Shown here: positions 24,984-34,109 of the stretch, piece by piece | How the letters are laid out: each line of letters opens with the position of its first letter | Numbering within the stretch: position 1 is the stretch's first letter | NCBI RefSeq assembly: GCF_000380485.1 | Contig: NZ_AQYG01000047.1 | Span: forward strand, 62,001 to 126,000 | Length of the DNA stretch: 64,000 bases | Direction: 5' to 3' | Source of the DNA: Jongsikchunia kroppenstedtii DSM 45133 | GTDB lineage: Bacteria > Actinomycetota > Actinomycetes > Mycobacteriales > Mycobacteriaceae | Translations under genes and position numbers: made by a program | The notes under the pieces: generated by a model | Database searches by the model: none | What the model saw: the letters and a program-made list of their open reading frames with translations, nothing else | What the model was told of the DNA's origin: nothing

Positions 24984-26033
24984 CTACTGGCAGCCGTCGA
25001 CGACCTTGGCGAAGCAGAGCCAGTTGTCGGGGAACAGACCCCACGGCATCGTGCTGTCCACGTATGCGCCGTTGCCGGTGGCATTGGCAATGTTCCGGGA
25101 AATGATAGGCAGCACGCCGAGCATGTCGCGCAGGCTTTGACGATTTTCCTGCAGACCGCCCGCGATGTTGTTCAGGTTCGCGATCAACGGCGCCACCTGA
25201 CCATTGGTCTGATCACCCAGCAACTTGGCCTGATTCACCACACCGGCAATACCATCAAGCAACTTGGTCACCAACTGCTCACGAGTGGCGATCTTCTGCG
25301 TCAACAACTGACCCTGACCCACGATCACCGCCAACTGATACTGATTGTTCGACACCAGCGTGGTGATCGAATCAGTGTCGTTGACCAGCTTGGTGATCTG
25401 ATCACGCCGGTTATTGATGATGTTCGACAGATCCCCCAACCCGGTCAACGTCTGCTTGATCGAATCAGGCACCCCCGCCATCTGCTGATTCAATGCCTGC
25501 AACCCCTGCGACAGCTGCCCGGCATCGGTCCCGGTCAACAAAGTGCCACTGGCATCGAGTGTCTTCTGCAGGTCATACGGTACCTGCGTCTGGGTCACCG
25601 GCATATGGCTGCCCGGCAACTTACTCGGCGAATTACCCAGATCAATCGCCACATACCGCTGACCCAACAGCGTCATCAACTTGATCGACGCCGACCCATT
25701 GGCCGTGATGTGCACATCATTATTGACCCGCACCGTGATCGTCACCGAGTCCGAATTCAACTTCAACGCCGACACCTTGCCGACATCCACACCGGCAACC
25801 TTGACGTTGTCACCCGACCGCACCTGCCCGGCCTGCGCAAAATCCAACTTGTAATCACGCTTACCCACACCCGACGAGTTGATCGCCAAGGTGCCGAGAA
25901 TGACACCGATCACGACCACGCTCGCGATCAACGCGAACCAGATGCGCTGCGCCTTGGTCGCGCCTTCGGTCGGGCCCTTCTGGCCCTTCGGCTTGCCCTT
26001 CAGGCCCCACAGGTTCTGACGATTCAGTGCCAT
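24984..26033 (-). CDS. Stand-alone MCE-family protein
   Basis: A 349-residue protein with a basic cytoplasmic start, one membrane segment (about 31-51), and an MCE domain (about 60-135: KLDFAQAGQVRSGDNVKVAGVDVGKVSAL). A long helical, Gln-rich region (about 150-310) follows, then a Cys-containing end (NWLCFAKVVDGCQ). MCE proteins form a hexameric tube that carries lipids from the wall to a YrbE permease. Normally six mce genes follow two yrbE genes; here there is only one and no yrbE nearby. The sequence before the start (26034-26246) is non-coding and probably its promoter region. Confidence 0.88.
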   Translation of the reverse strand: MALNRQNLWGLKGKPKGQKGPTEGATKAQRIWFALIASVVVIGVILGTLAINSSGVGKRDYKLDFAQAGQVRSGDNVKVAGVDVGKVSALKLNSDSVTITVRVNNDVHITANGSASIKLMTLLGQRYVAIDLGNSPSKLPGSHMPVTQTQVPYDLQKTLDASGTLLTGTDAGQLSQGLQALNQQMAGVPDSIKQTLTGLGDLSNIINNRRDQITKLVNDTDSITTLVSNNQYQLAVIVGQGQLLTQKIATREQLVTKLLDGIAGVVNQAKLLGDQTNGQVAPLIANLNNIAGGLQENRQSLRDMLGVLPIISRNIANATGNGAYVDSTMPWGLFPDNWLCFAKVVDGCQ

Positions 26034-26246
26034 GGCCGTCAGATCCGCCGTTCCGCGGCGCAGGTGGTGGCGACATTCACAGGAGTCGGCTCCCTAGGTC
26101 TTGATGGTGCGTGGGGCTTGTCGGTGCGGCTCGTCGGCCGCTCAGGGTGCTGCATAGAACGGGCTAACGATAGTTGTTTCGCAAGACCCTATCAATCGCC
26201 GTTGTTGCGTGTGTCACGTGCCACCCGAATTGCGGCCCCGATTACC

Positions 26247-26274
26247 TTGATTTAATACCCTAGGGGGGTATCGT
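26247..26274 (+). promoter_or_regulatory. Copper operon promoter with CsoR operator
   Basis: A -35 TTGATT (26247-26252) and -10 TATCGT (26269-26274) with a 16-bp spacer. Between them sits ATACCCTAGGGGGGTAT (26255-26271), a CsoR-type palindrome (ATACCC/GGGTAT around a G-rich centre). Copper binding releases CsoR and opens the promoter. A csoR gene closes the operon downstream. Confidence 0.75.
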
Positions 26275-26324
26275 ATGTCATGCAGGCGACGCCCGGGTCG
26301 CATGCGGAGAGCAGAGGAGTCGAC

Positions 26325-26531
26325 ATGAGCACCACCACTACCGTCACCGTCACCGGAATGACCTGCGGACACTGCGTCGCTTCCGTCCGCGAAGAGGTCG
26401 GCGAGCTCGCCGGCGTCTCCAGCGTCGACGTCGATCTGGCCAGCGGCCGGGTCGACATCACCAGCGAGGCCCCGCTCGACTCGGATGACATCGCCCGCGC
26501 CGTCTCGGATGCGGGCTACCAGGTCTCATGA
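26325..26531 (+). CDS. copZ: Copper chaperone, HMA domain (CopZ-like)
   Basis: A 68-residue single heavy-metal-associated domain. GMTCGHC at 11-17 is the metal loop; the rest is the ferredoxin-like beta-alpha fold (VSSVDVDLASGRVDI). It binds Cu(I) and hands it to the P-type ATPase downstream. ATG 26325 follows AGAGGAG. Its stop overlaps the next start (ATGA). Confidence 0.93.
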   Translation: MSTTTTVTVTGMTCGHCVASVREEVGELAGVSSVDVDLASGRVDITSEAPLDSDDIARAVSDAGYQVS

Positions 26532-27496
26532 AGAACCCGTTCGGATCCGACGACAGATCTGCCGGTCTCGTCAGGATCGCGGGTTTCGTCGGAGTCGTGG
26601 CCCTGGCCGGTGTCGCCGCGTTCGGCATCGGCCGGGCCGTGGGTCCGATCCACAACAACTCGTCGCACGACAGCCACTCGTCCGCGTCGACCGACGCGGA
26701 CATGACGGAAGGCAGTGACATGCAACCCGGAGGATTGGCCGCCACCCAGGACGGCTACACCCTGCAGCTCGACGACCGCATCACCGCCTCGAGCGCTGAA
26801 GCACCGATTCGCTTCCGGATCGTCGATACCGCTGGCGCCCCGGTCACCGATTATCAGACCGAACACGACAAAGAGCTACATCTGATCGTCGTCCGCCGCG
26901 ATCTGAGCGGCTACCAGCACCTGCATCCGGTCCGCGATGCCGCGGGCACCTGGACCACCACGGCGGATCTCAGTCGGGCCGGCGATTACAAGGTGTTCGC
27001 CGACTTCGCACCGACCGGCGCGGCCGGTATCACCCTCGGTACGGACCTCGCCGTCGGCGGGGACTATCAGCCGGTGCCGCTGCCCGCGGAGTCCGCCACT
27101 GCGGTGGTCGACGGATACACCGTGCAGATGACCGGGACCGTCGCCGCCGGTCCTGGCTCGATGGTGTCGTTCAAGGTCACCCAAGACGGCACGCCGGTCA
27201 CCGATCTGCAGCCGTACCTGGGTGCCTACGGACATCTGGTGGCGCTGCGTTCGACCGACCTGGCTTACGTGCACGTCCATCCGGGCGGTGCACCGGGCGA
27301 CGGCCACACGGCGCCGGGGCCCGACGTGGCATTCCATATGACGGCGCCGAGCGCCGGCACCTATCGGCTGTTCCTCGACTTCAAGCACGGCGATCGAGTG
27401 CGTACCGCCGAGTTCACCGTGAATGTCGAGAACGCCCCCGCGATGCCCGGACATCAGTCCACCTCCCCTGCGCCCGCCCATCACGGCGGACACTGA
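26528..27496 (+). CDS. Membrane-anchored His-rich protein of the copper operon
   Basis: A 322-residue protein with an N-terminal membrane anchor (about 13-36), a His/Ser/Asp-rich segment (HNNSSHDSHSS), two similar beta-sandwich halves (GYTLQLDDRI... and GYTVQMTGTV...), each with paired His motifs (ELHLIVVRRDLSGYQHLHPV and GHLVALRSTDLAYVHVHPG), and a His-rich C-terminus (HHGGH). The repeated His motifs suggest metal binding outside the membrane, probably copper storage or delivery. It is translationally coupled to copZ and 26 bp ahead of the ATPase. Confidence 0.8.
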   Translation: MKNPFGSDDRSAGLVRIAGFVGVVALAGVAAFGIGRAVGPIHNNSSHDSHSSASTDADMTEGSDMQPGGLAATQDGYTLQLDDRITASSAEAPIRFRIVDTAGAPVTDYQTEHDKELHLIVVRRDLSGYQHLHPVRDAAGTWTTTADLSRAGDYKVFADFAPTGAAGITLGTDLAVGGDYQPVPLPAESATAVVDGYTVQMTGTVAAGPGSMVSFKVTQDGTPVTDLQPYLGAYGHLVALRSTDLAYVHVHPGGAPGDGHTAPGPDVAFHMTAPSAGTYRLFLDFKHGDRVRTAEFTVNVENAPAMPGHQSTSPAPAHHGGH

Positions 27497-27522
27497 ATTA
27501 AGACAGTCCAAGGAGACTCGCG

Positions 27523-29790
27523 ATGAGCACCCCGACTCGAGACACGGACGCCGCACAGGTCGACCTGGCCATCGCCGGGATGACCTGCGCCTCGTGTGCG
27601 AACCGGATCGAGCGCAAGCTGAACAAGCTCGACGGCGTCACCGCCACGGTCAACTACGCGACCGAGAAGGCTCATGTCAGCTACGCGGCGTCGGTCGCCC
27701 CGCAAGAGCTGCTCGACACCGTCAGCGCCGCCGGCTACTCGGCGACGCTGCCGGTCACGGCCGTCGACGATGCCGAACCTGCCACCGACTCGTCTGTCAC
27801 CGCGCAGGAATCGGCGGAACGCGCGCTGCGCGATCGGCTGATCTGGTCGGCCGTGCTGTCGCTGCCGGTGGTCGTGCTCGCCATGGTGCCGGCGCTGCAG
27901 TTCGACTACTGGCAGTGGCTGTCGCTGACGCTGGCCGCCCCGGTCGTCCTCTGGGGCGCCTGGCCGATCCACCGCGCGACCTGGCAGAACCTGCGCCACG
28001 GCACCGCCACGATGGACACCCTGGTCTCCCTCGGGACGCTGGCCGCCTTCGGCTGGTCGCTGTACGCCCTGTTCTGGGGCACCGCCGGCACGCCGGGCAT
28101 GACGCACGGCTTCGACTTCTCGATCAGCCGCACCGACGGCTCCGGCAACATCTATCTCGAGGCCGCGGCCGGGGTGACCACGTTCATCCTCGCCGGCCGC
28201 TACTTCGAGGCCCGCTCCAAGCGCCGGGCGGGTGCGGCATTGCGGGCGCTGCTCGAGCTGGGGGCCAAGGAGGTCACCGTCCTGCGCGACGGCGCCGAGC
28301 AGCTCGTGCCGATCGAGCAGCTCGGGGTCGGTGATCAGTTCGTGGTCCGGCCCGGCGAGAAGATCGCCACGGACGGCGTTGTCGTCGAGGGCAATTCGGC
28401 CATCGACGCGTCGATGCTGACCGGAGAGAGCGTTCCCGCCGAGGTCGGTCCGGGCGACGATGTCGTGGGCGCATGCGTCAACGCCGGTGGCCGACTGGTG
28501 GTGCGAGCCACCCGGATCGGCTCGGATACCCAGCTGGCGCAGATGGCCAAGCTGGTCGAGGACGCGCAGACCGGAAAGGCCAAGGCGCAGCGTCTGGCCG
28601 ACCGGATCTCCGGGGTGTTCGTGCCGATCGTGATCGCGTTGGCCGGTGCCACTCTCGGATTCTGGCTCGGCGCAGGCGATTCCGCGTCGGCGGCCTTTAC
28701 CGCCGCGGTTGCCGTGCTGATCATCGCCTGCCCCTGCGCACTGGGTCTGGCAACGCCGACGGCGTTGCTCGTCGGCACCGGGCGGGGCGCCCAACTGGGC
28801 ATCCTCATCAAGGGCCCGCAGGTGCTCGAGTCGACCCGCCGCGTCGACACCGTCGTCATCGACAAGACCGGCACCATCACCACGGGCGACATGAGTCTGC
28901 GTGATGTCATCGCGGCATCGGGCGAATCAGCCGATGAGGTCTTGCGGATCGCGGGTGCGGTCGAACACGGTTCCGAGCACCCCATCGCCGCGGCGATCGC
29001 GGTGGCCGCCGCCGAACGCACCGGGCCGCTGGCTACCGTCGACGACTTCAGCGGGGTCGCCGGGCTCGGCGTCCAGGGCGTCATCGACGGGCACGCGGTG
29101 GCGGTCGGCCGACCGGCCCTGCTCGCCGATTGGGCAATGACGGTGCCCGCCGAACTACAGGAGGCGCTCGACGCCGCGGAGGCCGCCGGCCAAACAGCGG
29201 TCGTGGCCGGCTGGGACGGCGCGGTGCGCGGCGTATTGGTGGTCGCCGATGCAGTGAAACCGACATCGGCACAGGCGATTTCCGAACTCCGGGCGCTCGG
29301 CCTGACACCGATCATGTTGACCGGCGACAACGCCCCGGCCGCCCGACATATCGCCGCCCAGGTCGGGATCGACGAGGTGATCGCCGGCGTTCTGCCCGCC
29401 GACAAGGCGGCGACCATCGCCGACCTGCAGAAGCAAGGACGGGTCGTCGCGATGGTCGGTGACGGCGTCAACGATGCCGGCGCCCTGGCCCAGGCCGATC
29501 TGGGCCTGTCGATGGGCACGGGCACCGACGTCGCGATCGAGGCCGGCGACCTCACGCTGGTGCGCGGCGATCTGCGATCGGTCGCCGACGCGATCCGGTT
29601 GTCCCGCAAGACGTTGCGCACCATTCAGGGCAACCTGTTCTGGGCGTTCGCCTACAACGTCGCGGCGTTGCCGCTGGCGGCGGCCGGACTACTGAACCCG
29701 ATGCTGGCTGGCGGAGCGATGGCATTGTCGTCGGTCTTCGTGGTCAGTAACAGCCTGCGGCTGCGGCGATTCCAACCGATCAGCCTCTAG
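27523..29790 (+). CDS. copA: Copper-translocating P-type ATPase
   Basis: A 755-residue P1B-type ATPase. N-terminal HMA domain with GMTCASC (19-25), the membrane CPC motif (403-405), phosphorylation site DKTGT with Asp447, and hinge GDGVND (about 646-651). CPC plus the HMA cysteines mean Cu(I) or Ag(I) export. It follows copZ and the His-rich protein under the CsoR operator, which fits copper efflux. Confidence 0.95.
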   Translation: MSTPTRDTDAAQVDLAIAGMTCASCANRIERKLNKLDGVTATVNYATEKAHVSYAASVAPQELLDTVSAAGYSATLPVTAVDDAEPATDSSVTAQESAERALRDRLIWSAVLSLPVVVLAMVPALQFDYWQWLSLTLAAPVVLWGAWPIHRATWQNLRHGTATMDTLVSLGTLAAFGWSLYALFWGTAGTPGMTHGFDFSISRTDGSGNIYLEAAAGVTTFILAGRYFEARSKRRAGAALRALLELGAKEVTVLRDGAEQLVPIEQLGVGDQFVVRPGEKIATDGVVVEGNSAIDASMLTGESVPAEVGPGDDVVGACVNAGGRLVVRATRIGSDTQLAQMAKLVEDAQTGKAKAQRLADRISGVFVPIVIALAGATLGFWLGAGDSASAAFTAAVAVLIIACPCALGLATPTALLVGTGRGAQLGILIKGPQVLESTRRVDTVVIDKTGTITTGDMSLRDVIAASGESADEVLRIAGAVEHGSEHPIAAAIAVAAAERTGPLATVDDFSGVAGLGVQGVIDGHAVAVGRPALLADWAMTVPAELQEALDAAEAAGQTAVVAGWDGAVRGVLVVADAVKPTSAQAISELRALGLTPIMLTGDNAPAARHIAAQVGIDEVIAGVLPADKAATIADLQKQGRVVAMVGDGVNDAGALAQADLGLSMGTGTDVAIEAGDLTLVRGDLRSVADAIRLSRKTLRTIQGNLFWAFAYNVAALPLAAAGLLNPMLAGGAMALSSVFVVSNSLRLRRFQPISL

Positions 29791-29854
29791 AATCAGCTCT
29801 GTTGCGAGCGCCGCGCGCGGGCTTCTCAACAGACCACGACCCCAGGAGATACCG

Positions 29855-30238
29855 ATGAGCGAGCCCGTCGCCCCGGCCACCACTGATCCGGCCACCGCTG
29901 ACCCGGCCGCCGTCGACCACGTCGACTCGGCCACCGGCGCGGACGACGAGCACGCCCATCACGGCTACGTCACCCGCAAGGACGATTACCTCAAGCGGCT
30001 GCGCCGCATCGAGGGCCAGGCGCGCGGCATCCAGCGGATGGTGGACGAAGAGAAGTACTGCATCGACATCCTCACGCAGATCTCGGCGATGACGAAGGCA
30101 CTGCAGATGGTCGCGATGGGCCTGCTCGAGGACCACATCGAACACTGTGTCGTCGACGCGGTCGCCGCCGGCGGGCCCGAGGCCGAGATCAAGCTGAAGG
30201 AAGCGACCGACGCTATCGCGCGGCTGGTGCGTTCGTAG
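29855..30238 (+). CDS. csoR: Copper-sensing repressor CsoR
   Basis: A 127-residue CsoR-family regulator. The four-helix DUF156 fold begins at YLKRLRRIEGQARGIQRMV. Cys69, His94 and Cys98 reproduce the C-H-C copper site with the same spacings as M. tuberculosis CsoR (25 and 4). It carries an acidic and His-containing N-terminal extension of about 40 residues (DDEHAHH). It is 64 bp after copA and likely represses its own operon via 26255-26271. Its 3' end overlaps the opposite-strand DUF475 gene by 26 bp. Confidence 0.95.
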   Translation: MSEPVAPATTDPATADPAAVDHVDSATGADDEHAHHGYVTRKDDYLKRLRRIEGQARGIQRMVDEEKYCIDILTQISAMTKALQMVAMGLLEDHIEHCVVDAVAAGGPEAEIKLKEATDAIARLVRS

Positions 30239-31310
30239 CCTCCCGGCGACGATCGCGCCGATTGGCGACGATGCTGCTGATGAAGGCCGCGCCGATGAAC
30301 ACCACGCCGATCAGCCCGGTGACCACCTCGTCGACCTCGTAGTCGGGATTGATCGAGATCACCATGATCGTCGCCAGCGCACCGATCGCCCAGTACGCGC
30401 CATGCTCCAGGTAGCGGTAGTCCGACAGAGTCCCCTGCCGCACCAGATAGACGGTGATCGACCGGACGAACATCGAGCCGATGAAGCCGAGACCGAGGGC
30501 GATGATGATCGGGTCCGCGGTGATCGCGAACGCACCGATCACACCGTCGAACGAGAACGACGCGTCGAGGACCTCGAGGTAGAGGAACAGGAAGAAGGCG
30601 GCCTTGCCGGTCGCGGCGACGGCGGTCGAGGGGCCCGCCCCGTCCTCGCCGGTGTGGAAGAGCCGCCCCAGGCCGTCGACGCCGATATACGTGATGATGC
30701 CCAGCACACCGGCGATCATGATCGTCGCGCGATGCGCGTCCGCCACCAGATACTCGGCCACCAGCACCAGGGTGCCGGCGGCGAGGATGACGGGGAGCTG
30801 TTCGAGTCGACCGACGCGGGCCAGCGGCCGTTCGATCCAGGCCAGCCAATTCACGTCACGGTCGGAGAGCACGAAATTCAGGAACAGCATCAGCAGAAAC
30901 ATGCCGCCGAACGCGGCGATCTGCGGGTGCGCCTCCTTCAGCAGCAGCTCATAGCTCGGGGATCCGTCGGCGAAGTGCTCGGCGCCATGCGCCGGCGGGT
31001 TCATCGCCAGCCGGAAGGCCTCAATCGGGTTGCGGTGCGCGGTGATCCAGATGATCATCAGCGGGAACAGCAGGCGCATGCCGAAGACGGCGATGATCAC
31101 GCCGACAGTCAAGAAGATGCGCTGCCAGAACTCGCTCATCCGGGCCAGGACGGTCGCATTGATCACGGCGTTGTCGAAGGACAGCGAGACCTCGAGAACG
31201 CCCAGGATCAGACAGAGGGCGACGCCCTGCCAGGAGTCGTAGACGAATGCGGCGATCAGCGACGCGATCGTGATCAGAATCGAGATCGCGAACACGCGCA
31301 GTTGGGCCAC
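30213..31310 (-). CDS. DUF475 / TerC-like integral membrane protein
   Basis: About 365 residues with nine or so membrane segments. Acidic membrane motifs, EVSLSFDNAVINATVL and EVLDASFSFDGVIGAFAIT, are the paired D/E-containing helices that mark the TerC/DUF475 group, thought to bind or move metal ions. GTG 31310 is used because the first membrane helix follows at once; the sequence further upstream belongs to the opposite-strand terD. It is transcribed divergently from terD with 66 bp between starts, so they may share control. Confidence 0.82.
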   Translation of the reverse strand: MAQLRVFAISILITIASLIAAFVYDSWQGVALCLILGVLEVSLSFDNAVINATVLARMSEFWQRIFLTVGVIIAVFGMRLLFPLMIIWITAHRNPIEAFRLAMNPPAHGAEHFADGSPSYELLLKEAHPQIAAFGGMFLLMLFLNFVLSDRDVNWLAWIERPLARVGRLEQLPVILAAGTLVLVAEYLVADAHRATIMIAGVLGIITYIGVDGLGRLFHTGEDGAGPSTAVAATGKAAFFLFLYLEVLDASFSFDGVIGAFAITADPIIIALGLGFIGSMFVRSITVYLVRQGTLSDYRYLEHGAYWAIGALATIMVISINPDYEVDEVVTGLIGVVFIGAAFISSIVANRRDRRREATNAPAAR

Positions 31311-31376
31311 GTCGGAAATGTACCGACTGTTCGCGGACGGCGCCGAATCAGGCGCACGCCCCGGTATGTTCGACCC

Positions 31377-32006
31377 GTGACCTCTCCCCCGACGCCGCAG
31401 GCACACCGATCGCCCGAACCGCCGCTGCGTCTGGTCAAGGGACAGCGGCTGTCGCTGAACACGGGCGACGCGGGGCTGACGTCGATCATGATGGGGCTGG
31501 GCTGGGATCCGGTGCGGCGCGAAGGACATTTCGGTGACCGCGCCCCGGATATCGATCTCGACGCATCCGCGGTGCTGTTCGCCGACGGCCAGATCGCCGA
31601 TATCGCCTACTACGGTCAGCTGATCTCGAAAGACGGATCGGTGCGGCACCAGGGCGACAACCTGACCGGCGCGGGTGACGGCGACGACGAGGTGCTGATC
31701 GTCGAGCTGTCGCGAATCCCGGTGCACGTCACCACGATCCTGTTCATCGTGACGTCCTATCAGGGCCAGACCTTTGAGCAGATCGACAACACCTTCTGCC
31801 GCCTGGTCGATCAGTCCACGGGTACTGAACTGGCGCGCTACACGCTGGCCGGCGGCATGCCCTACACGGGTGTGGTGATGGCCCGGGTGTGGCGAGACCA
31901 GACGACCCCGGGCGCGTCGGACTGGACGCTCGAGGCGCTCGGTGACGGCATCTCCGCACGGCATCCGGGCGAGGCCGCCCCGCAGCTGCTGAGGTTCCTG
32001 CCGTGA
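31377..32006 (+). CDS. terD: TerD family stress protein
   Basis: A 209-residue cytoplasmic TerD-fold protein. LVKGQRLSLN (19-28) opens the domain, and GDNLTGAGDGDDE (93-105) is the Ca2+-binding signature. TerD proteins take part in tellurite/chemical-stress resistance together with TerC-like membrane proteins, here the divergent DUF475 protein. GTG 31377 is chosen because an upstream extension would run antisense through the membrane protein gene. It overlaps the next gene by four bases (GTGA). Confidence 0.9.
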   Translation: MTSPPTPQAHRSPEPPLRLVKGQRLSLNTGDAGLTSIMMGLGWDPVRREGHFGDRAPDIDLDASAVLFADGQIADIAYYGQLISKDGSVRHQGDNLTGAGDGDDEVLIVELSRIPVHVTTILFIVTSYQGQTFEQIDNTFCRLVDQSTGTELARYTLAGGMPYTGVVMARVWRDQTTPGASDWTLEALGDGISARHPGEAAPQLLRFLP

Positions 32007-33535
32007 CCGCCCTGGCACCCGGAACCTCCGCCGAGATGGCCGCTCGCCGAATCACTTTCACCGTCCCCGCCGGAATGGATCCGATCTGTCTGATCGTCGG
32101 GGTCGACGGCCGCGTGCGGTCCGGCGCCGATGTCGCGTTCTACAACCAGCCGGCCATTCCGGGCATCACCGTGCAGGGCGACTCCGCGGTCATCGACGCC
32201 GACTCCGTGGAACGGGGCGCCACCATCCACTGCGCCGCCAGCACCGACAGCGGTCCTGTGGACGGCGCCCGGTGCCGCCTTGCCGCGCCGAATTCCGATC
32301 TCGCGGTGGATATTCCAGGCATAGCCGACACCGGTGCCGTCGTATGCGCGAAACTCGCGTGGCGCCAGGATCATTGGCGGATCGATGCGGTCGCCGACGA
32401 GTATTCCGGTCTGGCGCAGCTGCTCGTCGACCATGGAGCCGACGTCACCGGGCCCGAACCCGGCCGGCCGGCCGCCGAACGGGACACCAGTCGACCGAAG
32501 GCCGGCGACGCCCCTCTGGCTGGAGACTTCCGGTCGGCGATGAACCGGGCACTCGCCATCTTCGAAGATGCTGCCCGCTCGGCCGCCGGATACGTCGCCG
32601 CCGTCGAGCACGCGCACGCCCGGCTCGACGCGGAACTGTCTGCGTCACTGGATGATCCGGCCACGCGCACCGGCGACGGCGCGGCTCGCGCCCGGGCCGA
32701 AGCGCAGCAGCGCGCCGATAACCTCGAGGCCGCCGCCCAGCAGCGTTTCGACGCCGACTCGCAACTGTTGATGGCCGAGCTGCACGCCATCGACCCGCAG
32801 CTGCCGCCAGCGATGGCCAGCTGGGAGTCGGTGTCCTGGTTCTCCCCGGCCGATCGACTGGCGAGCGGGGTGCGAATCGGCGAACTGTCTGCCCCTGACC
32901 GCGGACCGTTGCGTATCCCGTTCTGCGTCCCGACCCCGCTCGCGCGCGGTGTGTGGGCGCTGGCCGGGGCGGGTCAGTCCGCCGAGCCGGTGCTGACATC
33001 GCTTGCGGTTCGGCTGATCGCGGCCGGCGACCGCATCGAGGTCGACCTCATCGATCCCGTCGGCGGTCTACCGGATCTGCATCGGCTGCTCACGCCCTTC
33101 TTCGCGGGACCGGTCGTCGGCGATTCCGCGGACATCGCTCCGCGGCTCGCGGATCTGGAGAGCGCGATGGATCTGACCGACATGCAGGCGCAGACCAGCG
33201 TCCACGATGACGATCTGATGCCGGCGGCACGGCTGCTGATCGTCAACGATCTGCCCTTCGGCTGGGATCAGTCGGCCCAGGCCCACCTGTTGCGGATCGT
33301 CGAACGGGCGCCGTCTGTCGGTTGGTCGGTGCTGATCGCCGGCGACCTCGCGCACGCGGAATCCGATCCGCTGCTCATGACGATCGCCGATCACTGCATG
33401 CCGCTGCCACTGTCCGATGAGGGCACCGCGCACGACCCATGGGTGGGATTGCTCTGGTCGGTCCGGCCGGACGCGCTCGACCCGCGGTCCGAGCACGCGA
33501 CCCGGCTGGTGGCCGCTCTCGCGGCCCGGCGGTGA
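32003..33535 (+). CDS. TerD-like domain fused to a degenerate FtsK-type domain
   Basis: A 510-residue protein, translationally coupled to terD. The N-terminal domain (about 15-145) resembles TerD (VGVDGRVRSGADVAFYNQP) but lacks the Ca2+ motif. An Ala-rich helical segment follows (about 175-265, predicted coiled coil). The C-terminal region (about 300-480) follows the order of an FtsK/HerA-type ATPase core: WALAGAGQSAEPV (318-330) where Walker A would be, without GKS/T; RLLIVNDLPF (410-419) where Walker B would be; and GWSVLIAGDLA (440-450) where the sensor strand would be. It is probably not an active ATPase. The match is by eye and its function is unknown. Confidence 0.7.
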   Translation: MTALAPGTSAEMAARRITFTVPAGMDPICLIVGVDGRVRSGADVAFYNQPAIPGITVQGDSAVIDADSVERGATIHCAASTDSGPVDGARCRLAAPNSDLAVDIPGIADTGAVVCAKLAWRQDHWRIDAVADEYSGLAQLLVDHGADVTGPEPGRPAAERDTSRPKAGDAPLAGDFRSAMNRALAIFEDAARSAAGYVAAVEHAHARLDAELSASLDDPATRTGDGAARARAEAQQRADNLEAAAQQRFDADSQLLMAELHAIDPQLPPAMASWESVSWFSPADRLASGVRIGELSAPDRGPLRIPFCVPTPLARGVWALAGAGQSAEPVLTSLAVRLIAAGDRIEVDLIDPVGGLPDLHRLLTPFFAGPVVGDSADIAPRLADLESAMDLTDMQAQTSVHDDDLMPAARLLIVNDLPFGWDQSAQAHLLRIVERAPSVGWSVLIAGDLAHAESDPLLMTIADHCMPLPLSDEGTAHDPWVGLLWSVRPDALDPRSEHATRLVAALAARR

Positions 33536-33551
33536 GCTCGCGGTTAGGCGG

Positions 33552-33923
33552 TCAGCGCAGCCGCTCGGCGTCGGTCGCGAACTGAACCAACTCCTGCGTC
33601 ATCGACACCAGCTCGGCCCGGCCGGCACCCTCCGCGACCGCAGTCGCGACATCCTCGGCAGCGCACCGCAACGCGAACAGCCGATCGATCAGTTCGCCTG
33701 CCTCGACGCCGCTGAGCACCACCGAATCGGCCGGGAGCTGGCTCGCGCCGGCCAGCGACCGCTGCTCGTAGGCCCGCTGGCGGCAGGACTGCCGACAGTA
33801 CTTACGCCGACGACCGGTACCCGAATCAGCGACCTCGCGCCCACACCACGCGCAGGCGACGCGCTCGCGTCGGCGCCTGCTGGACACCGGTCGGTCATCG
33901 ACGGCGGAGTCGGCGGTTGTCAT
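33552..33923 (-). CDS. Small zinc-ribbon protein
   Basis: A 123-residue protein. A basic N-terminus (RRRRERVAC) runs into a C4 zinc knuckle, CAWCGREV...RRKYCRQSCRQRAYEQR, followed by helices (about 75-123). It resembles small actinobacterial proteins with this CxxC...CxxxC pattern, likely nucleic-acid or protein binding. ATG 33923 was chosen since upstream codons lie in the rbpA promoter region. It is divergent from rbpA and ends 16 bp from the TerD/FtsK-like gene. Confidence 0.75.
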   Translation of the reverse strand: MTTADSAVDDRPVSSRRRRERVACAWCGREVADSGTGRRRKYCRQSCRQRAYEQRSLAGASQLPADSVVLSGVEAGELIDRLFALRCAAEDVATAVAEGAGRAELVSMTQELVQFATDAERLR

Positions 33924-33988
33924 GAGGCGACCGTACCGCCCGGACGCTCGACCGACCGGCGGCCATGCCCGAGGTGCGTGAAATTCCG

Positions 33989-34015
33989 GGAACAAATAAT
34001 CGCGGGTAGACTGTT
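33989..34015 (+). promoter_or_regulatory. Stress-sigma type promoter candidate for rbpA
   Basis: GGAAC (33989-33993), 19 bp, GTT (34013-34015) fits the SigR/SigH-type consensus GGAAT-N18/19-GTT. rbpA is under SigR control in Streptomyces and stress sigma control in mycobacteria. A housekeeping-like TAGACT overlaps at 34006-34011. rbpA starts 95 bp further on. Confidence 0.45.
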
Positions 34016-34109
34016 GAGGTTGTCCGGAGCCCTGGTGTATCACGCACCGCTCGGGCATCCAGCTCGCGGCGTATCCGCCGCGTGAGTCGAGTGTCGAAGG
34101 GAATCATCA

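Noticed and set aside
30402-31376. A much longer TerD protein from an upstream in-frame start
   Set aside because: The extension is the reverse strand of the DUF475 membrane protein gene and carries no domain.
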